Made by a program: the position numbers and the translations under genes
In this document: one piece after another, positions 43,158 through 54,816 of the stretch
How the letters are laid out: each line of letters opens with the position of its first letter
Position numbering within the stretch: the first letter of the stretch is position 1
Notes under the pieces: generated by a model
The model's input: the letters and a program-made list of their open reading frames with translations, nothing else
What the model was told of the DNA's origin: nothing
The model's database searches: none
Assembly: GCA_022495995.1 (NCBI GenBank)
Contig: JAFEMH010000738.1
Coordinates: forward strand, 369,001-433,000
Direction of reading: 5' to 3'
Source of the DNA: Adenophora triphylla var. japonica
Taxonomy: Eukaryota; Streptophyta; Magnoliopsida; Asterales; Campanulaceae
DNA length: 64,000 bases

Positions 43158-44098
43158 TATTTTTTCATGCTAGATCAATTGAATTACAAATCTTATTATT
43201 AAAAGGCCTAATAAGTGAGTCAAACGTCTCTTGAGGCCATAAATACCATCCTCACCACCGCTTTCTCTTTCTCTTTCTCTCTCGCGCGTATATTCTGAAG
43301 TTTTATCCGCCGTTTTATCTCACTATCTATCATAAATGTCACTGCAGAAATCACTAATCTAAAATGATATACAATTGTTCCCAATAGTATCATAAAACCT
43401 TTTATATAGCGGCAATTTTAATGACATAATTAAATTACTGTTAGCATTCATTAGTTTTCAAAAAAAAAATCCTTATTTTGGAATTTCATCCTAGGTTATT
43501 GAAATCAATTAATATCAATTTATGTGTCATTTCGAGCCTTCTATTTGGGTATTATAGAAATCATGTACTTTTCTTCTTCTTTTTTTGAAATAATTTTTAA
43601 TTACTTGGAAAATTTTTAAGATTTTACACTTATTTTATTTTATGTTATTTATGATTTATTTTAGGAAATTAACTCATTTACTATAGTTGCATGAATATTT
43701 CGAAATCCAAATAAGGGTAATTTTTTATTTTCACCAAGATTTTGTCTAACCTAGTGTGTGTGTGTGTATTATATTATATATAACAATTTTAGGTCACAAT
43801 TTTTTAGGTTACAAATTTTATGCTATTTTTCTGTCTATTGTTTTTTTACCGTTATTTCATGATACTTATAATCACTGTATAAATTATTAAGTAATTACTG
43901 TGTTCCGGGAAATATTTTAAGATCCAAATTCGAAAAATTACAATTTTTCCAAAAAAGTTTGTAAACTTTCATATACTTAATTATCTATGCGAAAATTTTA
44001 TTTAATTGGTCAAATTTGAAACTTTTTAAATTCAATATATTGTCAAAGGAATATATATGTATAATGCTTCAATAATAAACTTATGCATTAATTGTATA
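43158..44098. other. non-coding AT-rich region right of Tat-2
   Basis: Begins with a pyrimidine-rich stretch (CTTTCTCTTTCTCTTTCTCT near 43262) that could be a plant leader or promoter. No coding frame follows. Nothing else recognised. Confidence 0.4.
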
Positions 44099-44362
44099 CT
44101 CCCTACGTCCCACGCGAGTGGAGACTTATTTCTTTTTTCATCCGTTTTACGTGAGTGAAAAATGACAAAAATTTTACACTATTCCTCCAACTCATTCTCA
44201 CCCATATTTTACTTTTATACTCACAACACCAATCAACTTATTATTCCTCTCACTTATTTCATCTTATATTTAATTTTCCATACTCACAATAATTATCTCT
44301 TCAATTTTTCCTTAATTCTTGTGCCCAATTTTTTGGTTTTCACTCACGTAATACAAATGGAG
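44099..44362. mobile_element. Stowaway-like MITE (264 bp), degraded
   Basis: Ends CTCCCTACGTCCCACG and, inverted, CTCCATTTGTATTACG, with TA on each side (44097-44098 and 44363-44364). The inverted ends are imperfect. The interior (ACTCACGTAA, AATGACAAAAATTTTAC) is AT-rich. Confidence 0.6.
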
Positions 44363-45300
44363 TATGTGTTTAGTGCGAAGTATTAAATTGTTTTTTGAAA
44401 CCACAATATTAATTATTTTAATCCTAAACTATTTTAAATACAAGGGAACCAATTATTTAGTATGTTGAATGTTTTAATTTAAATGACCAGCATGCTAAAA
44501 AATTAGTTACATAATTAATGTTGCATTTATTTAACATTTACTGAATTGTTGAGAAAATGTATCTAGACAATGTTAAATTTGTTTGTCAGTTGAATTGTTA
44601 AATTTGTTTGTTAGTTGAATTTTAGTAAATCTGCATATACGTGATTTAGTTATATTTTTTTCTTTATTTCATAATATAAAGTTGTTGAAATCAACATGTA
44701 TAACACTTGCATAACAATAATGGGAGAGAGAGAGAGAGAGAGAGAGTTGATGGTTAAAACTTTAAAATGATGAAGTAATAATTTGTTGAATGATTATAGT
44801 GACATTAACGAGTTAATTAATAAAATGACATTTTAGTCAATTAATGTAAAAGAAGTTTGGAAAGAATTTGCTTTCAATCACTTCAATCACTTGAACCTTT
44901 ATATATTTATAGATAGCACAATTTTAGTGCTAAACCGTTGGAGATGTTCTCAACTACTTAAATTTTACAATGTCCCCACTCTAATGACTAAGCCGTCAAT
45001 TTTTTAACAATCACTAATTATGTGATGACACGTGACAAATGGCCATTAAATATTTAATGCAATCAGTTATGATTAATGACAGAATTATGAGGTTAATGAA
45101 AATTTGTGCCTAGTTAACTTTCCAAAAAAATAAAGAAAGGTGTATGACGGAAATTAGAAATTGAGTGGAGGGAAATGGAAGGGGAAGAATCCATTGGAGG
45201 CCATAGAAAAGCTTTTTGAAAGAGTGTGAGGGACGATGGAGATGGCAGAGGGTAGGATTATGGAAAATGCTTGAATGGGGTGGAATTTTTTTTTTTTTAA
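44363..45300. other. non-coding AT-rich region
   Basis: Contains a (GA)n microsatellite at about 44725-44748 and a short duplicated segment (AATTTGTTTGTTAGTTGAATT near 44577 and 44598). No gene seen on either strand. Confidence 0.45.
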
Positions 45301-45671
45301 AATCAGATTTAATTGTGCACGTGAAGTTTCTCATTACAAGGGATTCATATCGGATAGACTCAGGTTCACTCTGACTATAAATACAAGGGAAGTTTCTCAT
45401 TACAAGGGATTCATATCAGATAGACTCAGGTTCACTCTCTCTCTCTCTTCTTTCCCAAAAACCCCAAATTCTCTCTCTAAAATCTTGAATGTTTATACAA
45501 TCAAAAGAGCGGATTAATGATTCTCACACCAGAAAATTTTGGGGGGAAAAACCCCACACCCCTAACGGTGCCTTGTTTTGTAGATAGCTACAAGGGATGT
45601 CTACGCCATGGACAATCATTGACTTCACTCAGCTTGAAAATCCATGGTGAGCACAATTTTTGTAGCATCAA
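45301..45671 (+). repeat. LTR remnant related to the LARD LTR type
   Basis: Holds a direct repeat (AAGTTTCTCATTACAAGGGA then TTCATATC and AGGTTCACTC) at about 45322 and 45391, with a TATA-like ACTATAAATACAAGG between. It is followed by a CT-rich leader, then AATGATTCTCACACC, TTTTGGGGGGAAAAACCCC and a GTAGCATCA end, the same order as in the LARD LTRs at 7257 and 9633. Its start is not defined. Probably a solo or truncated LTR. Confidence 0.45.
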
Positions 45672-47140
45672 TATTCATGTATAATTTTATACCTAGATAA
45701 TTGCTTAAAATTCTAACTTTCTTTCTTTGAAATAGTTTTTTGCTCATGCATTTAACGCGCAAATATAACATTTAGTAAATACAACATTTAGTTATTAATT
45801 AAGGTTCAATAATAATAATCAAGTTGACATGAAAGTCAAGGTACTACGACCAACTATCTTTCTTGCAAGAGTATTAAATTATCGGTAAAATTGCATTTTG
45901 GGCCCCACAATTTAGAGAGTGTCTCTAAGTTAGATTCTATTCTATCGTTATTTACAATTTAGACCCTAAAGTTGTCATTTCGTTTGCATGTTAGGGCTTT
46001 AATCAGTTTTGTTAGAAAAATCGTTAAATGATTGATTGCAATGCACATGCCATTTAACGGAGGATATTTTTGAAATAACTATTACTAAATTGAGTGTCAA
46101 ACAAATATTTTAAAAATCAAATGGTTAAAATATAGATCTGGATATGTAGAATTTTTGTCAAACAAACAAAACTCATTTAACCCCACCACTTGTTCGTCTT
46201 CCCTCTTTTCCCACTACGATCTATTCATCTTCCCTCCTCCATTTCTGTCCACCATCACTGCTGCCACCGCATCTCCCCTTCTCCACCCATTTTAACCTTT
46301 CCCTCTTCTACTGCTCCCTCTATGTTAATTGAAACTGTCGGTTTCCATCTTTGTCACTCTCTCCGGCATGTTGTTGCTTCCCCTCACCCTCGTCCTCTCT
46401 TAGTTGTTGCCGGCGTCAACCACCTTTCCAACGCTATCTCGCTCGGATTCAAACCTCTCTTTATCTTATTCTCCGCTCCACTGTTCTGCTTCCTCCATCA
46501 ACGCCCATGCCCAGATCTGAGAATATTTAACATTTGGGTATTAGATTTTGATTTGTGCCGAAGCAACACACTCTTTTGTTTTTGATTTCTGATTCTCATT
46601 GCTTTTTATTCTGTGGATCTGATTTTAATTTTTAATGTGGGATTAGTTGGAAGGTGGTGGCTAGGTGGTGGGATGATAGAGGTTGTATGACATGGTGTTG
46701 TTGAATGGTGGTTAGCAGTGGTGATTGACAGTGGTAAAAGGTGGTGGTGGTGAATGGAAGGTGGTTGTGGGTGTTGGTTATGGTGTTGAATTTGAGTTTT
46801 AAAGAGAAGGTGGTTGTTGGGTTGGACATTAAATCAAATACAACAATTGTGCATAACAGTGTTGTACATTTAACAATGTTAAATACTTTTTATTTGTGTT
46901 TCAAAAGTAGAAAAAAATCACATTTTAATTAGTTAAACACCATCACATATAAATAATTTTAACATAATCATATATAAATAGTTTTTAATAAAAAATATTG
47001 ATAATATAAATATTTGATTTTTAAATAAATAATTATTTCTTTCAATAAGTAAAAAATAAATTAATATAAATTGTAGTAAAAAGTATTTTTTTTCAAAAAA
47101 TTAATATTTTTTTGGCATTTTAAATGTTATTATAATAAAA
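45672..47140. other. unassigned region
   Basis: A pyrimidine-rich stretch (46180-46560) gives an open frame of about 131 codons with low-complexity Ser/Pro/His composition and no recognisable domain. A GGTGG-rich stretch lies at 46650-46780. I see no supportable gene. Confidence 0.4.
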
Positions 47141-47599
47141 CTAGTGCTATACCCGTGCGTTAAACGCACGGATAAAAAACTATTTAAAAGAAAGTTAAAA
47201 ATAATAGAAAAAGTTGCTCTCCATAAAGCACATCACACATCTATTCCTTTTATTTTTCCCATTTTTCTTTATAGCAAATCACTATCTTACAAATGTGAAA
47301 TGACAAAATCGATCAAGTTTCTAATTCCAAAACTGGCTGTGAGCGAGAAAAGAAAATGAAAAGCTTTCTTGAGAAATTAAGGAGATATAAAAAGTCTTAG
47401 TTAGGAGCCATTTGGCGGTGATTAGGCGCCCTAGGCGTGACATTGGCGCTTTAGGTGTGACCTAGGCGCACCCAACGTCAAGAAAGCTGATGTTCACAAA
47501 GGAGCCAAATGCCCCAAAATTTATACTATTTCATTTTCTAGCACTATACTAAAATCTCTCAATATATATTACTTCATTTTTAGCATTTCAATTCATAGA
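47141..47599 (-). mobile_element. Helitron on the minus strand: clear 3' end, uncertain 5' end
   Basis: Minus-strand 3' end: hairpin CCGTGCGTT-A-AACGCACGG (47171-47153), eight bases, then CTAG (47144-47141), followed by host T. A possible 5' end is TCTATGAATTGAAATGC at 47599, which would make it about 460 bp, but other positions are possible. Contains CTAGGCG/GGCGC-rich repeats at 47420-47480. Confidence 0.55.
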
Positions 47600-48091
47600 T
47601 GATGTGAGATTAATATCTCGTTTGATTTTCAAATTATAAGGGCCCCCCTCTTCTCTCTCTCTCTCTCTCTCTCATGGAACCGGCCCTAATTTAGTTCGAT
47701 CTATCAACCGCACTAGTGTCAAATAAAAGCCCTAAATCAGGATCGAAGGGTGAGCTTGTCCAATTTCAACTTTTGATACAAGCGATCGGATCTTCGAATT
47801 TAATCTGTAAGACCCCAGATCTTCTCTTGCTTTAAAATGTTTCATATGATTTTCATTTCTTTCTTTGGTAGTTTTAGGATTCGAATCAGCTATTTTTTGT
47901 GAAGTCATCCGTATGATTCATTTGTTTTTTTTTTAATTTATAATTGAACTTGATTTGGGGGTAATGTAAGGATTTCTCCCGTAACTATAGGGATCTTCAA
48001 TATTCCCGTTCATGATTTAGGGATTTGATTTCATTGAAATCCTTTCCTTATTGTATATGGGAAATTGATTTTTGAATGTGGTTCATTTCTA
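47600..48091. other. possible leader and intron of a disrupted host gene
   Basis: A CT microsatellite (about 47655-47673) followed by GGAACCGGCCCTAATTTAG and a stretch ending AATCTGTAAGACCCCAGATC looks like a 5' leader with a splice donor, then T-rich intron-like sequence until the Copia-3 LTR. No coding exon is visible, so this is a guess. Confidence 0.3.
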
Positions 48092-48429
48092 TGTACATAT
48101 TCAGCCCAAATTGAGATAATTTCTCTCAATCAAGAGAGAATTTCTCTCAATCAAATATTGTGTCCGTAAACTTTGTGATGGACAAAGAGCTATAAATAGG
48201 ACACAATGCTCTTCATCTTGGGTCACCAAACCTACTCTCACCTTCAGAAATATAGTATCATCACCATAGGAAGAGTTAAGGTTTAGAAACCCAAAGGTGT
48301 CCTCGGCGCCGGTCGATCGAAGCCGATTCCGCATAGCAATTTCTGGAGGTATGATTCCTATAGCTTCTGCTGATTATCTATGACATGTTCATGCTATTAG
48401 ATTATGTTTAGGCTGAAAATAATCTAACA
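48092..48429 (+). repeat. 5' LTR of Copia-3
   Basis: Ends ATAATCTAACA at 48429, two bases before the PBS. Contains TATA-like GCTATAAATAGGAC (about 48189-48202). The start TGTACATA at 48092 is my best guess and has low certainty, because the 3' LTR is out of the window. Confidence 0.55.
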
Positions 48430-48431
48430 TT

Positions 48432-48443
48432 TGGTATCAGAGC
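48432..48443 (+). promoter_or_regulatory. primer binding site of Copia-3
   Basis: TGGTATCAGAGC, the standard site complementary to the 3' end of initiator tRNA-Met used by most plant Copia elements. Confidence 0.85.
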
Positions 48444-49140
48444 TCATTTACCTCCGTCTTGCTCTGTTTTTACGCAAACCTTCTGTAATTTCGAAAACTT
48501 TGATTCAATGATGTTTTATGCTATGTTTCCTTCTTATTAATCATTAGAAATCACATTACAAGGATTTTGATATAGATTACCTTGAATTTGATTGTTGGAA
48601 TCTGAAAATATTGTTGGGTCGAAATATGGGTCGAAATAGACCCGCGGAAGATTGAAGATAACTCTTCTGTTCGTAATGTATTTGTGTACTTATATGGGCA
48701 ATTATCCTCTGTGTATGATCTTATGATATTGTAGAAGTGGGCAAATAAAGGAAATAATGAATTTAATTGGGTACAGAGAGTTTACATGAAATGCATTGTA
48801 CATATATATATAGGATTAGCCTATGAACTTAAAGGTTGTTTTTTTTTAATTGACTAATTCTGTACTCAATTCATACCTTTGTACTGGCTTTTGCAATGAC
48901 CGGAATTAACCGGTAAACATTAATGATTTTTAATAATTTTCATTTATAAATGTGTTTAATCATGTAATTTATATAATTATTGTATGTAATATACTTTCGG
49001 TTAATTATGTAACACATTGAGAATTCTTTAAAAGCATGCTGAAAATATTAATCTGATATTGTATGTATACTTTGTGAGTTTTTGTACATACAATTATTTA
49101 TGCATGCTTCATTTAAATGATGTTCATGTGATTCATATAA
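48444..49140 (+). other. Copia-3 leader, left part
   Basis: AT-rich untranslated leader between PBS and gag, cut at 49140 by Helitron H2 and resumed at 62385. No gene seen. Confidence 0.55.
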
Positions 49141-50479
49141 TCTATAATACAATACACAGAGGCTTTAACCGCCTCTTATCTGGGGTATAAGTGGTGGCTA
49201 GGATTAAAAGCTGAAAATCTGATCCAACGACGTAAAATCATTTACCTAACCCACGTTCACACTCAACGGCCGTTATTAGATCCACCCTCTCACGTTCTCT
49301 TCCCCAAAACAGTTCAACGCCCTCTTCCCTTCCTCCCCTTCCCCCACTCTCATGCCTATAATCCACTGCCATTGAAACATCGCCCCCATTTTGGCGGTTT
49401 CGGCCGCATCCCTCTTCTTCCTCAAACAAACGACGATGGGGGTTTTCTGACAGCACGGGAAACCCCTAGGTTCAAGCCAATGTTGTCAAGCGAAGTTGTG
49501 CCACATAAATCAGTGAATGGTGACCGCTTCAAAGAGCAAATTCTGATGAAGGAAATCAACAATGGCGACCACTCCAAGCCGGACTTTTTAATACTTCACT
49601 GAGGTACACACTTTCTCTCTACTTATGTGAGTATGGGATATGTTTTTAACTCTAAATTCAACGCGTTTATACAGTTTTGGTGGATTGTGGCTGATTATTT
49701 TTGTTTCTTATTTTCTCTGTTTCCGCTCACAACCTGTTTGTGAAAATGCCTCAGCGAAATGCTTTCAACAACCTGACCTGCTTCCCTCGGTTACTTCTGT
49801 AGGGGTGGAATTTTAGCCTTTTCCTTTAAGGTTTTAGGTTATTTGATGCTCTGAGTATGTTTATTTGTGGCGTTCTACTCGAGTATTTAAGTGTATATTT
49901 GATTTGCAAGTGTTGATTTGCAGGTGTTGAAAGGGATGGAGAGTCCTAACAATCTGAAGTTCCTGCCGTGAATTGAAGGTACGCTATCCAATCTCCACCC
50001 TGCCGCATCCAATTGATTAGAGTTCCCTATTTAACCTTATCTGCCTATGAAAAACTGCAATCGTGGTCTACGACTCTATCATTTCCACTCCCCAACAGTT
50101 GCAGTTTCCCACTCCCCAAAATTGGAGATCAGTCCCTCTTCTAATTATGATTCCTAGATAGCTTATTTGAACATAAATCAATCCTTATGTTTCAGCAAAG
50201 TTTTTTTTTGAAACAATGTTTCAGCATAGTTAACATTTATTTTTTTAACCAGAGTGACCATTTTTTTTTCCATCATAAAAAAACACCAGGGTGCCCATTT
50301 TCTAGATTGTCTCTATGCAATATAGATGTATATTTTGAGTTACCTTCAATATTGATGTTAAAATCTCTAATATTAATGAATTGAATGAGCCTTTCCTTAT
50401 GTTCCAGAAAAGTTAACAGGCAAGAGTTAGCACAAATGAGATAAATTAATGTGTTCTATGTATGCATTGTTTTTTGCAG

Positions 50480-50581
50480 GGAAGATGAATGACCAATTTC
50501 CAGGGCCAGATATTAACACTGTTGCTGATGACATTCTAATTATCAATGTTTTCAATGGCTTAAGTGTTTTCTCATGTCCTG
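50480..50581 (+). pseudogene. captured exon of an SKU5-like (SKS) multicopper oxidase gene
   Basis: Bounded by an acceptor (TTTTTTGCAG) and a donor (GGTAAGATT). The phase that lacks stops encodes KMNDQFPGPDINTVADDILI then INVFNGLSVFSCPG. This matches the N-terminal cupredoxin region of SKU5/SKS and laccase-like proteins, where INGQFPGP and VNV.N.L are conserved and an intron often lies just upstream. The rest of the gene is absent. Helitrons often pick up such exons. The copper-binding histidines lie further on in the family and are not present here. Confidence 0.6.
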
Positions 50582-51168
50582 GTAAGATTACTAATATTCT
50601 TTGGAGGGCTCACTTTTTTTAATAATATTTTTAGTTTGATTATTTTTATGTTTTTGCTTGGTCAAAATTTGACATAGAATTAGTTGTTTTCAATGGCTTA
50701 AGTGTTTTCCAAACATTCAGCAACCCTTGAATTTTGGTCCTAGATGGCAATTCAATTCGGCAGGTGTGTGTATTACTGACTTTTGCTTCATCTATATATC
50801 TCACGTTTGAATTCTGCGAGCCACCACATTCCCTTCATTCCATCCGAGAAACGTACATATTAATTCATCATGTCGATTCACTTGCATGCAACTGCAGCAC
50901 CGACAGAGAGAGGGGAAAGCTCGGATCTTTTGATGAATATTCTGCCAGATGATTGAATTCCAGCTACTATCTATGAATCAAGAAGAGAGCAACTATTGGG
51001 GACCAAAAACACCACCATGAATAATCTTTTATTTTGTAATCACATTTCTTTTCATACATGCCTAGCCTTCTCAGTATGTCCCTAAACACTTGGTTCAATT
51101 TCAAACACCCCCCCATGAATACACATTAACCAAGCATCAAAATTCCTCCCCTTCCTGTAAACAGATGA
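50582..51168 (+). other. Helitron H2 interior downstream of the captured exon
   Basis: Possible further host-derived pieces: TTGATGAATATTCTGCCAG near 50930 and GATGGCAATTCAATTCGGCA at 50743, which could be further exon scraps of the same oxidase gene. Similarity is too weak to call. Confidence 0.35.
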
Positions 51169-51173
51169 TTTTG

Positions 51174-52169
51174 TGAAATTGTCACGGCCTGGATCACAAG
51201 TGATATCCAAGGTGATAACAGCACCAACGATAGCACTTGGGATAGCACACACACACTCCGAAATAAAACAACTTTTAAAAGAGTTTTGCAGCGGAATTAA
51301 AAGACACAAGAGTTAATTTTCTCAAGTTATATAATTATATAACTTGAGGGTGGCTCAAAAGCCAAGACTTTATCTTCACTATATAAATGATTACAAAGCC
51401 GAAAGTTTCCTAACTCTATTACAAGTAGAAAACGAATAGATCAAAACACAAACCCTATTCTACCCAAAACACAATCAAGTCCAAAGTACTTGAGAGTGGA
51501 AAGACAAAGTATGGGAGAAAGAGCAAACGGAACCAAAGATGTGTTTTGTCTCTTGTGCAAGGAGTGTAAAAGATGTGTGTAAATTGGTATATCTTCAAAT
51601 GTCCACACCTTGCCCATTTATAGTCTTCAAATGACTTGAAGGCTACTCAAAATAACAGCCTTGGGGCTGTTTTGGACGTTGAGGAGGAAGTGGGGAAGTG
51701 GTTGGAGTGTTCCTCAATTTAAGCAACCACTTTCCTTCAAAATAGCAACCGTGTTGTTTGATCACCAAGCCCAAGCTTCAACGCCTTGTACTCCCTAGCT
51801 TTATCCATGTTGTACTCTCTTTGAATCAGCAACAAACCCTTTGAATAAGTCTTCCCACATTTTTAATGTTTGCTAACTCAAAGAAGGTCTTGGACGGTTT
51901 ATGCATAAAATGTTATTTATGCATAAATCTTTCTTTTCTAAATTTCCCATGTTTCTAGCTCATTCTCCAATCATATTGCAACCTGAATTATGGACATACA
52001 CCATATACTATACAGATAATATTAGCACATTAGTACATAAATAAATAATCAAGAAATGTACAACTATATAAATTCCAGCACAGGAAATCATCTACGATAT
52101 CATCTACGATATCATCTACGATATCATCTGGGAAATCATTCAAGATATCATCTGCGTTTTACACTAACA
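51174..52169 (-). repeat. 3' LTR of the Sirevirus-like element
   Basis: 996 bp. Contains a perfect 28-bp palindrome at 51321-51348 (arm CTCAAGTTATATAA) and three 12-bp repeats of ATCATCTACGAT (about 52088-52123). Confidence 0.9.
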
Positions 52170-52190
52170 ATCTCCCCCTTAGTTGGATAT
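52170..52190 (-). promoter_or_regulatory. polypurine tract of the Sirevirus-like element
   Basis: The minus strand reads AACTAAGGGGGAGAT directly before the 3' LTR start TGTTAGTG, the typical Copia PPT. Confidence 0.8.
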
Positions 52191-54096
52191 TTCTTCTCAA
52201 ACCTAATGTGCTGCAAACCTACAATTTATCAGTCCATAATAACATAAACAGAGCATAGAGCATAGAGTCAAAACATAACATCTCCATGTAGATTAACTCC
52301 CCCTTAATTAGAGGAACTAACCGAAACTTATGTTTTATCGAAAATACTAATTATAAAAACAAGTTTTCACAAAAACAAGTTTTTCAAATAACTAGTAATT
52401 AAACCCAAAGATAAAACATAGAGTCTAAACAAAAACAAATACCAATCACCAAAATATCAAAGTCTGAACAAACAAACCAAGATACGAGTTGTTCCAAAAC
52501 AGAAATTGTTTTTCCAAACCAAATAAAAAATACCTTTCTTAACCAAATACCAAATACCTCAAGTAATATCCGCAGCAGCACCACCACAGCACTATCTCCC
52601 CCTGTTTGGGAAGAAATTAGCTTGAACTTCTTTTCTTGGTGAGTTGTGCCGTAGGTTAGAAAGAGGAAGTAACTTTCCTTTTGATTTTATTGGTTGGAGG
52701 AACGGGTGGTAACCAATGGAGGTTCAACAATGGACATGGCCATTCTAGGTGAAGCCGTCAACACAGAAGATATGTCCATGGGATAGGTAGCACTTGAGAC
52801 AACACCTGGTGATTGTTCCAATGGTGCAGTAGAAGTTTTGAATGGAGAAGCCATGGTTGGAGATTTAGGAAAGGTTACGAGGAAGAGAGACACGGTGAAA
52901 GAGAAAAGTATAACCATGTAGGGAGTGAGACGATTAGAGAGATAAGAGAAAATAGAGAGAAAATAGGGAGATTAAACAACCACTACAATTAAGCTCTCAT
53001 ATTTAAACTTAACCACTCATCCTATTTATCCCCAACAACCAAGAAACAGTCCGGCCATTATCCCCTTCTTTTTTTTTTCTTTTTGTTTTAATTTGTACGA
53101 AAAATAAATAAAAAAATGAGTAAACAAAATATTTTGCAACTAAACCCGAAAATTATGAGCACAAAATAAAAATAAATATGGGTTAGTTACTCAACAATGT
53201 TTACCAAAAATAAAGGAAACTTGTTGAAGACGTTTTCAAAATCGTAAACTCTTTAATTAAAAAGACTTTCAGATTTTGAGAAATTAATCAACAATATTTC
53301 GAAAATAAAATAAAAAAACTAATATAGCACACACTAATGTGTTAAGGCAATGATGGCAACACGTAGGATAACACATATGATATAAAACCCCTTGATAAAT
53401 ATATTTTTTTCAGTTTCAAACACTTGAGGCATAATAAGCTTAACCCTTTTTTAGACACTTCAGGCATAACAAGCTGAGCATTTTTCATGCACTTTAGGCA
53501 TTATATGCCTATATATAATTTTTTAAGTACATTGCTTGTTAAACACGTCTCAATACACTTCTTTAAACAAGAAAGCAACGTAGTAACGAGCTCCGTGCTT
53601 CAAGTTATATTTCAAGTGTAGAGACCAAGTGATCTATGCCTTTCAAGTAGGGTACACTGTAGTAGCGAACTCCATGTCCCTAATACTTAGCATAAATCAC
53701 CTCATACCTTCTCATTGGCAAGAGTACATCGTTGCAGCGAACACCGTGCCCCGAGCTCGAGAGAAAAGTATGAAAAAATGCCTTTGCCTTTTATTTATCA
53801 AAAAGAAAAGATTAGTGACTTTGTCACTTTAAGCATATGAAGGGGAATGATATCAGACGTGCTAACCTAAATAATAACCTACCATAACAAAAAGGTCAGT
53901 ATGTGCCACGGTTAGAACTAAGCTAAAAGAATATAAAAGCATTTTTTTTTAAAATAAAGAAAAAAAATACACTAATATACAAGTGTTACCCTGAGTGATA
54001 GCATCACCTGGGGTAGCACAGACAATAAATTTTTTTTTTTTTAAATAATAAGAAAAATTAATGAAACATAATATACAACAAATAATCCAGGAGTTT
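52191..54096 (-). other. 3' internal region of the Sirevirus-like element, without RT
   Basis: No RT or RNase H coding is seen on either strand, where about 1.5 kb of it would be expected. A short minus-strand frame at about 52687-52857 (MASPFKTSTAPLEQSPG) is low complexity and unassigned. Near 53412-53520 there are three imperfect copies of CACTT(G/C)AGGCATAA, and near 53578-53755 three spaced copies of a motif like GTAGYARCGARCTCCRTG. These may be part of the conserved non-coding signals of this family. Confidence 0.55.
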
Positions 54097-54816
54097 TTAA
54101 ATGAAACAAAAATCAAGAGATTTTTTCAAACTAGAAAATCTCTCGTGGTTAAAAACTTGAATCAAAAAATCATTTTTTAATTCATTAACAACCCTTTTAG
54201 ATTCAAGTTTAGATACAAAACAAGAATGATTTACCTTAACATATTTTACCATGTCTCGGTAATTTACTGATTCCTTGTGTCTTGTTTGTATCCCATCGTT
54301 CAAATCCCCGATCACTTGGCTTATAGGATGATTCTTTTGAATTCTCAAAGGGGGATCCCTCCTCACTGGATCATTAACTCCATTGGAGTTCTTATCATCT
54401 TCATTTTTTGCACTTGGATAGATTTTTGGTGTTATCTCTAGTGTTGCCGTATCAATGACAACACTTGGTCCAACACCAGACTTAACACAAGGATCAACAT
54501 TTGGGATAACACTTTCTTCAGCAACTTCTTCAAGTTGTTCAACCCAAATTATAGGAGTGTCTACAACTGATTCACCTGCAATGCTAGCCAAATCATCAAA
54601 CAAAATATTTGCATACTCTTGAACGATTCTCAATCTCAAATTATACACACGAAATGCAAGACAATTTTGAGAATATCCAAGAAAAATGGCCTTGTCACAC
54701 TTAGAGTTAAATTTACCTAAATGATTTCGATCATTCAATATAAAACAAACACACCCAAAAACATGGAAGTAATGAACATTAGGTTTCTTCCCATTCAAAG
54801 TCTCATAGGGTGTCAT
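54097..54816 (-). pseudogene. Sirevirus-like integrase C-terminal part and linker
   Basis: Starts within MTPYETLNGKKPNVHYFHVF, the standard Copia segment after the integrase core, then the capsid-like KAIFLGYSQNCLAFRVYN. It continues into an acidic linker (DPVRRDPPLRIQKNHP) that normally leads to the RT, but ends at 54097 with no RT. It is one frame away from the upstream ORF, so a frameshift near 54815 separates them. Confidence 0.8.

Noticed and set aside
46190..46585. 131-codon open frame as a gene
   Set aside because: Low-complexity Ser/Pro/His composition from a pyrimidine-rich stretch; no domain, no start context, no relatives recognised.
49372..49602. 76-codon frame near the H2 5' end
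   Set aside because: No known motif; such frames are common by chance in this GC-richer stretch.
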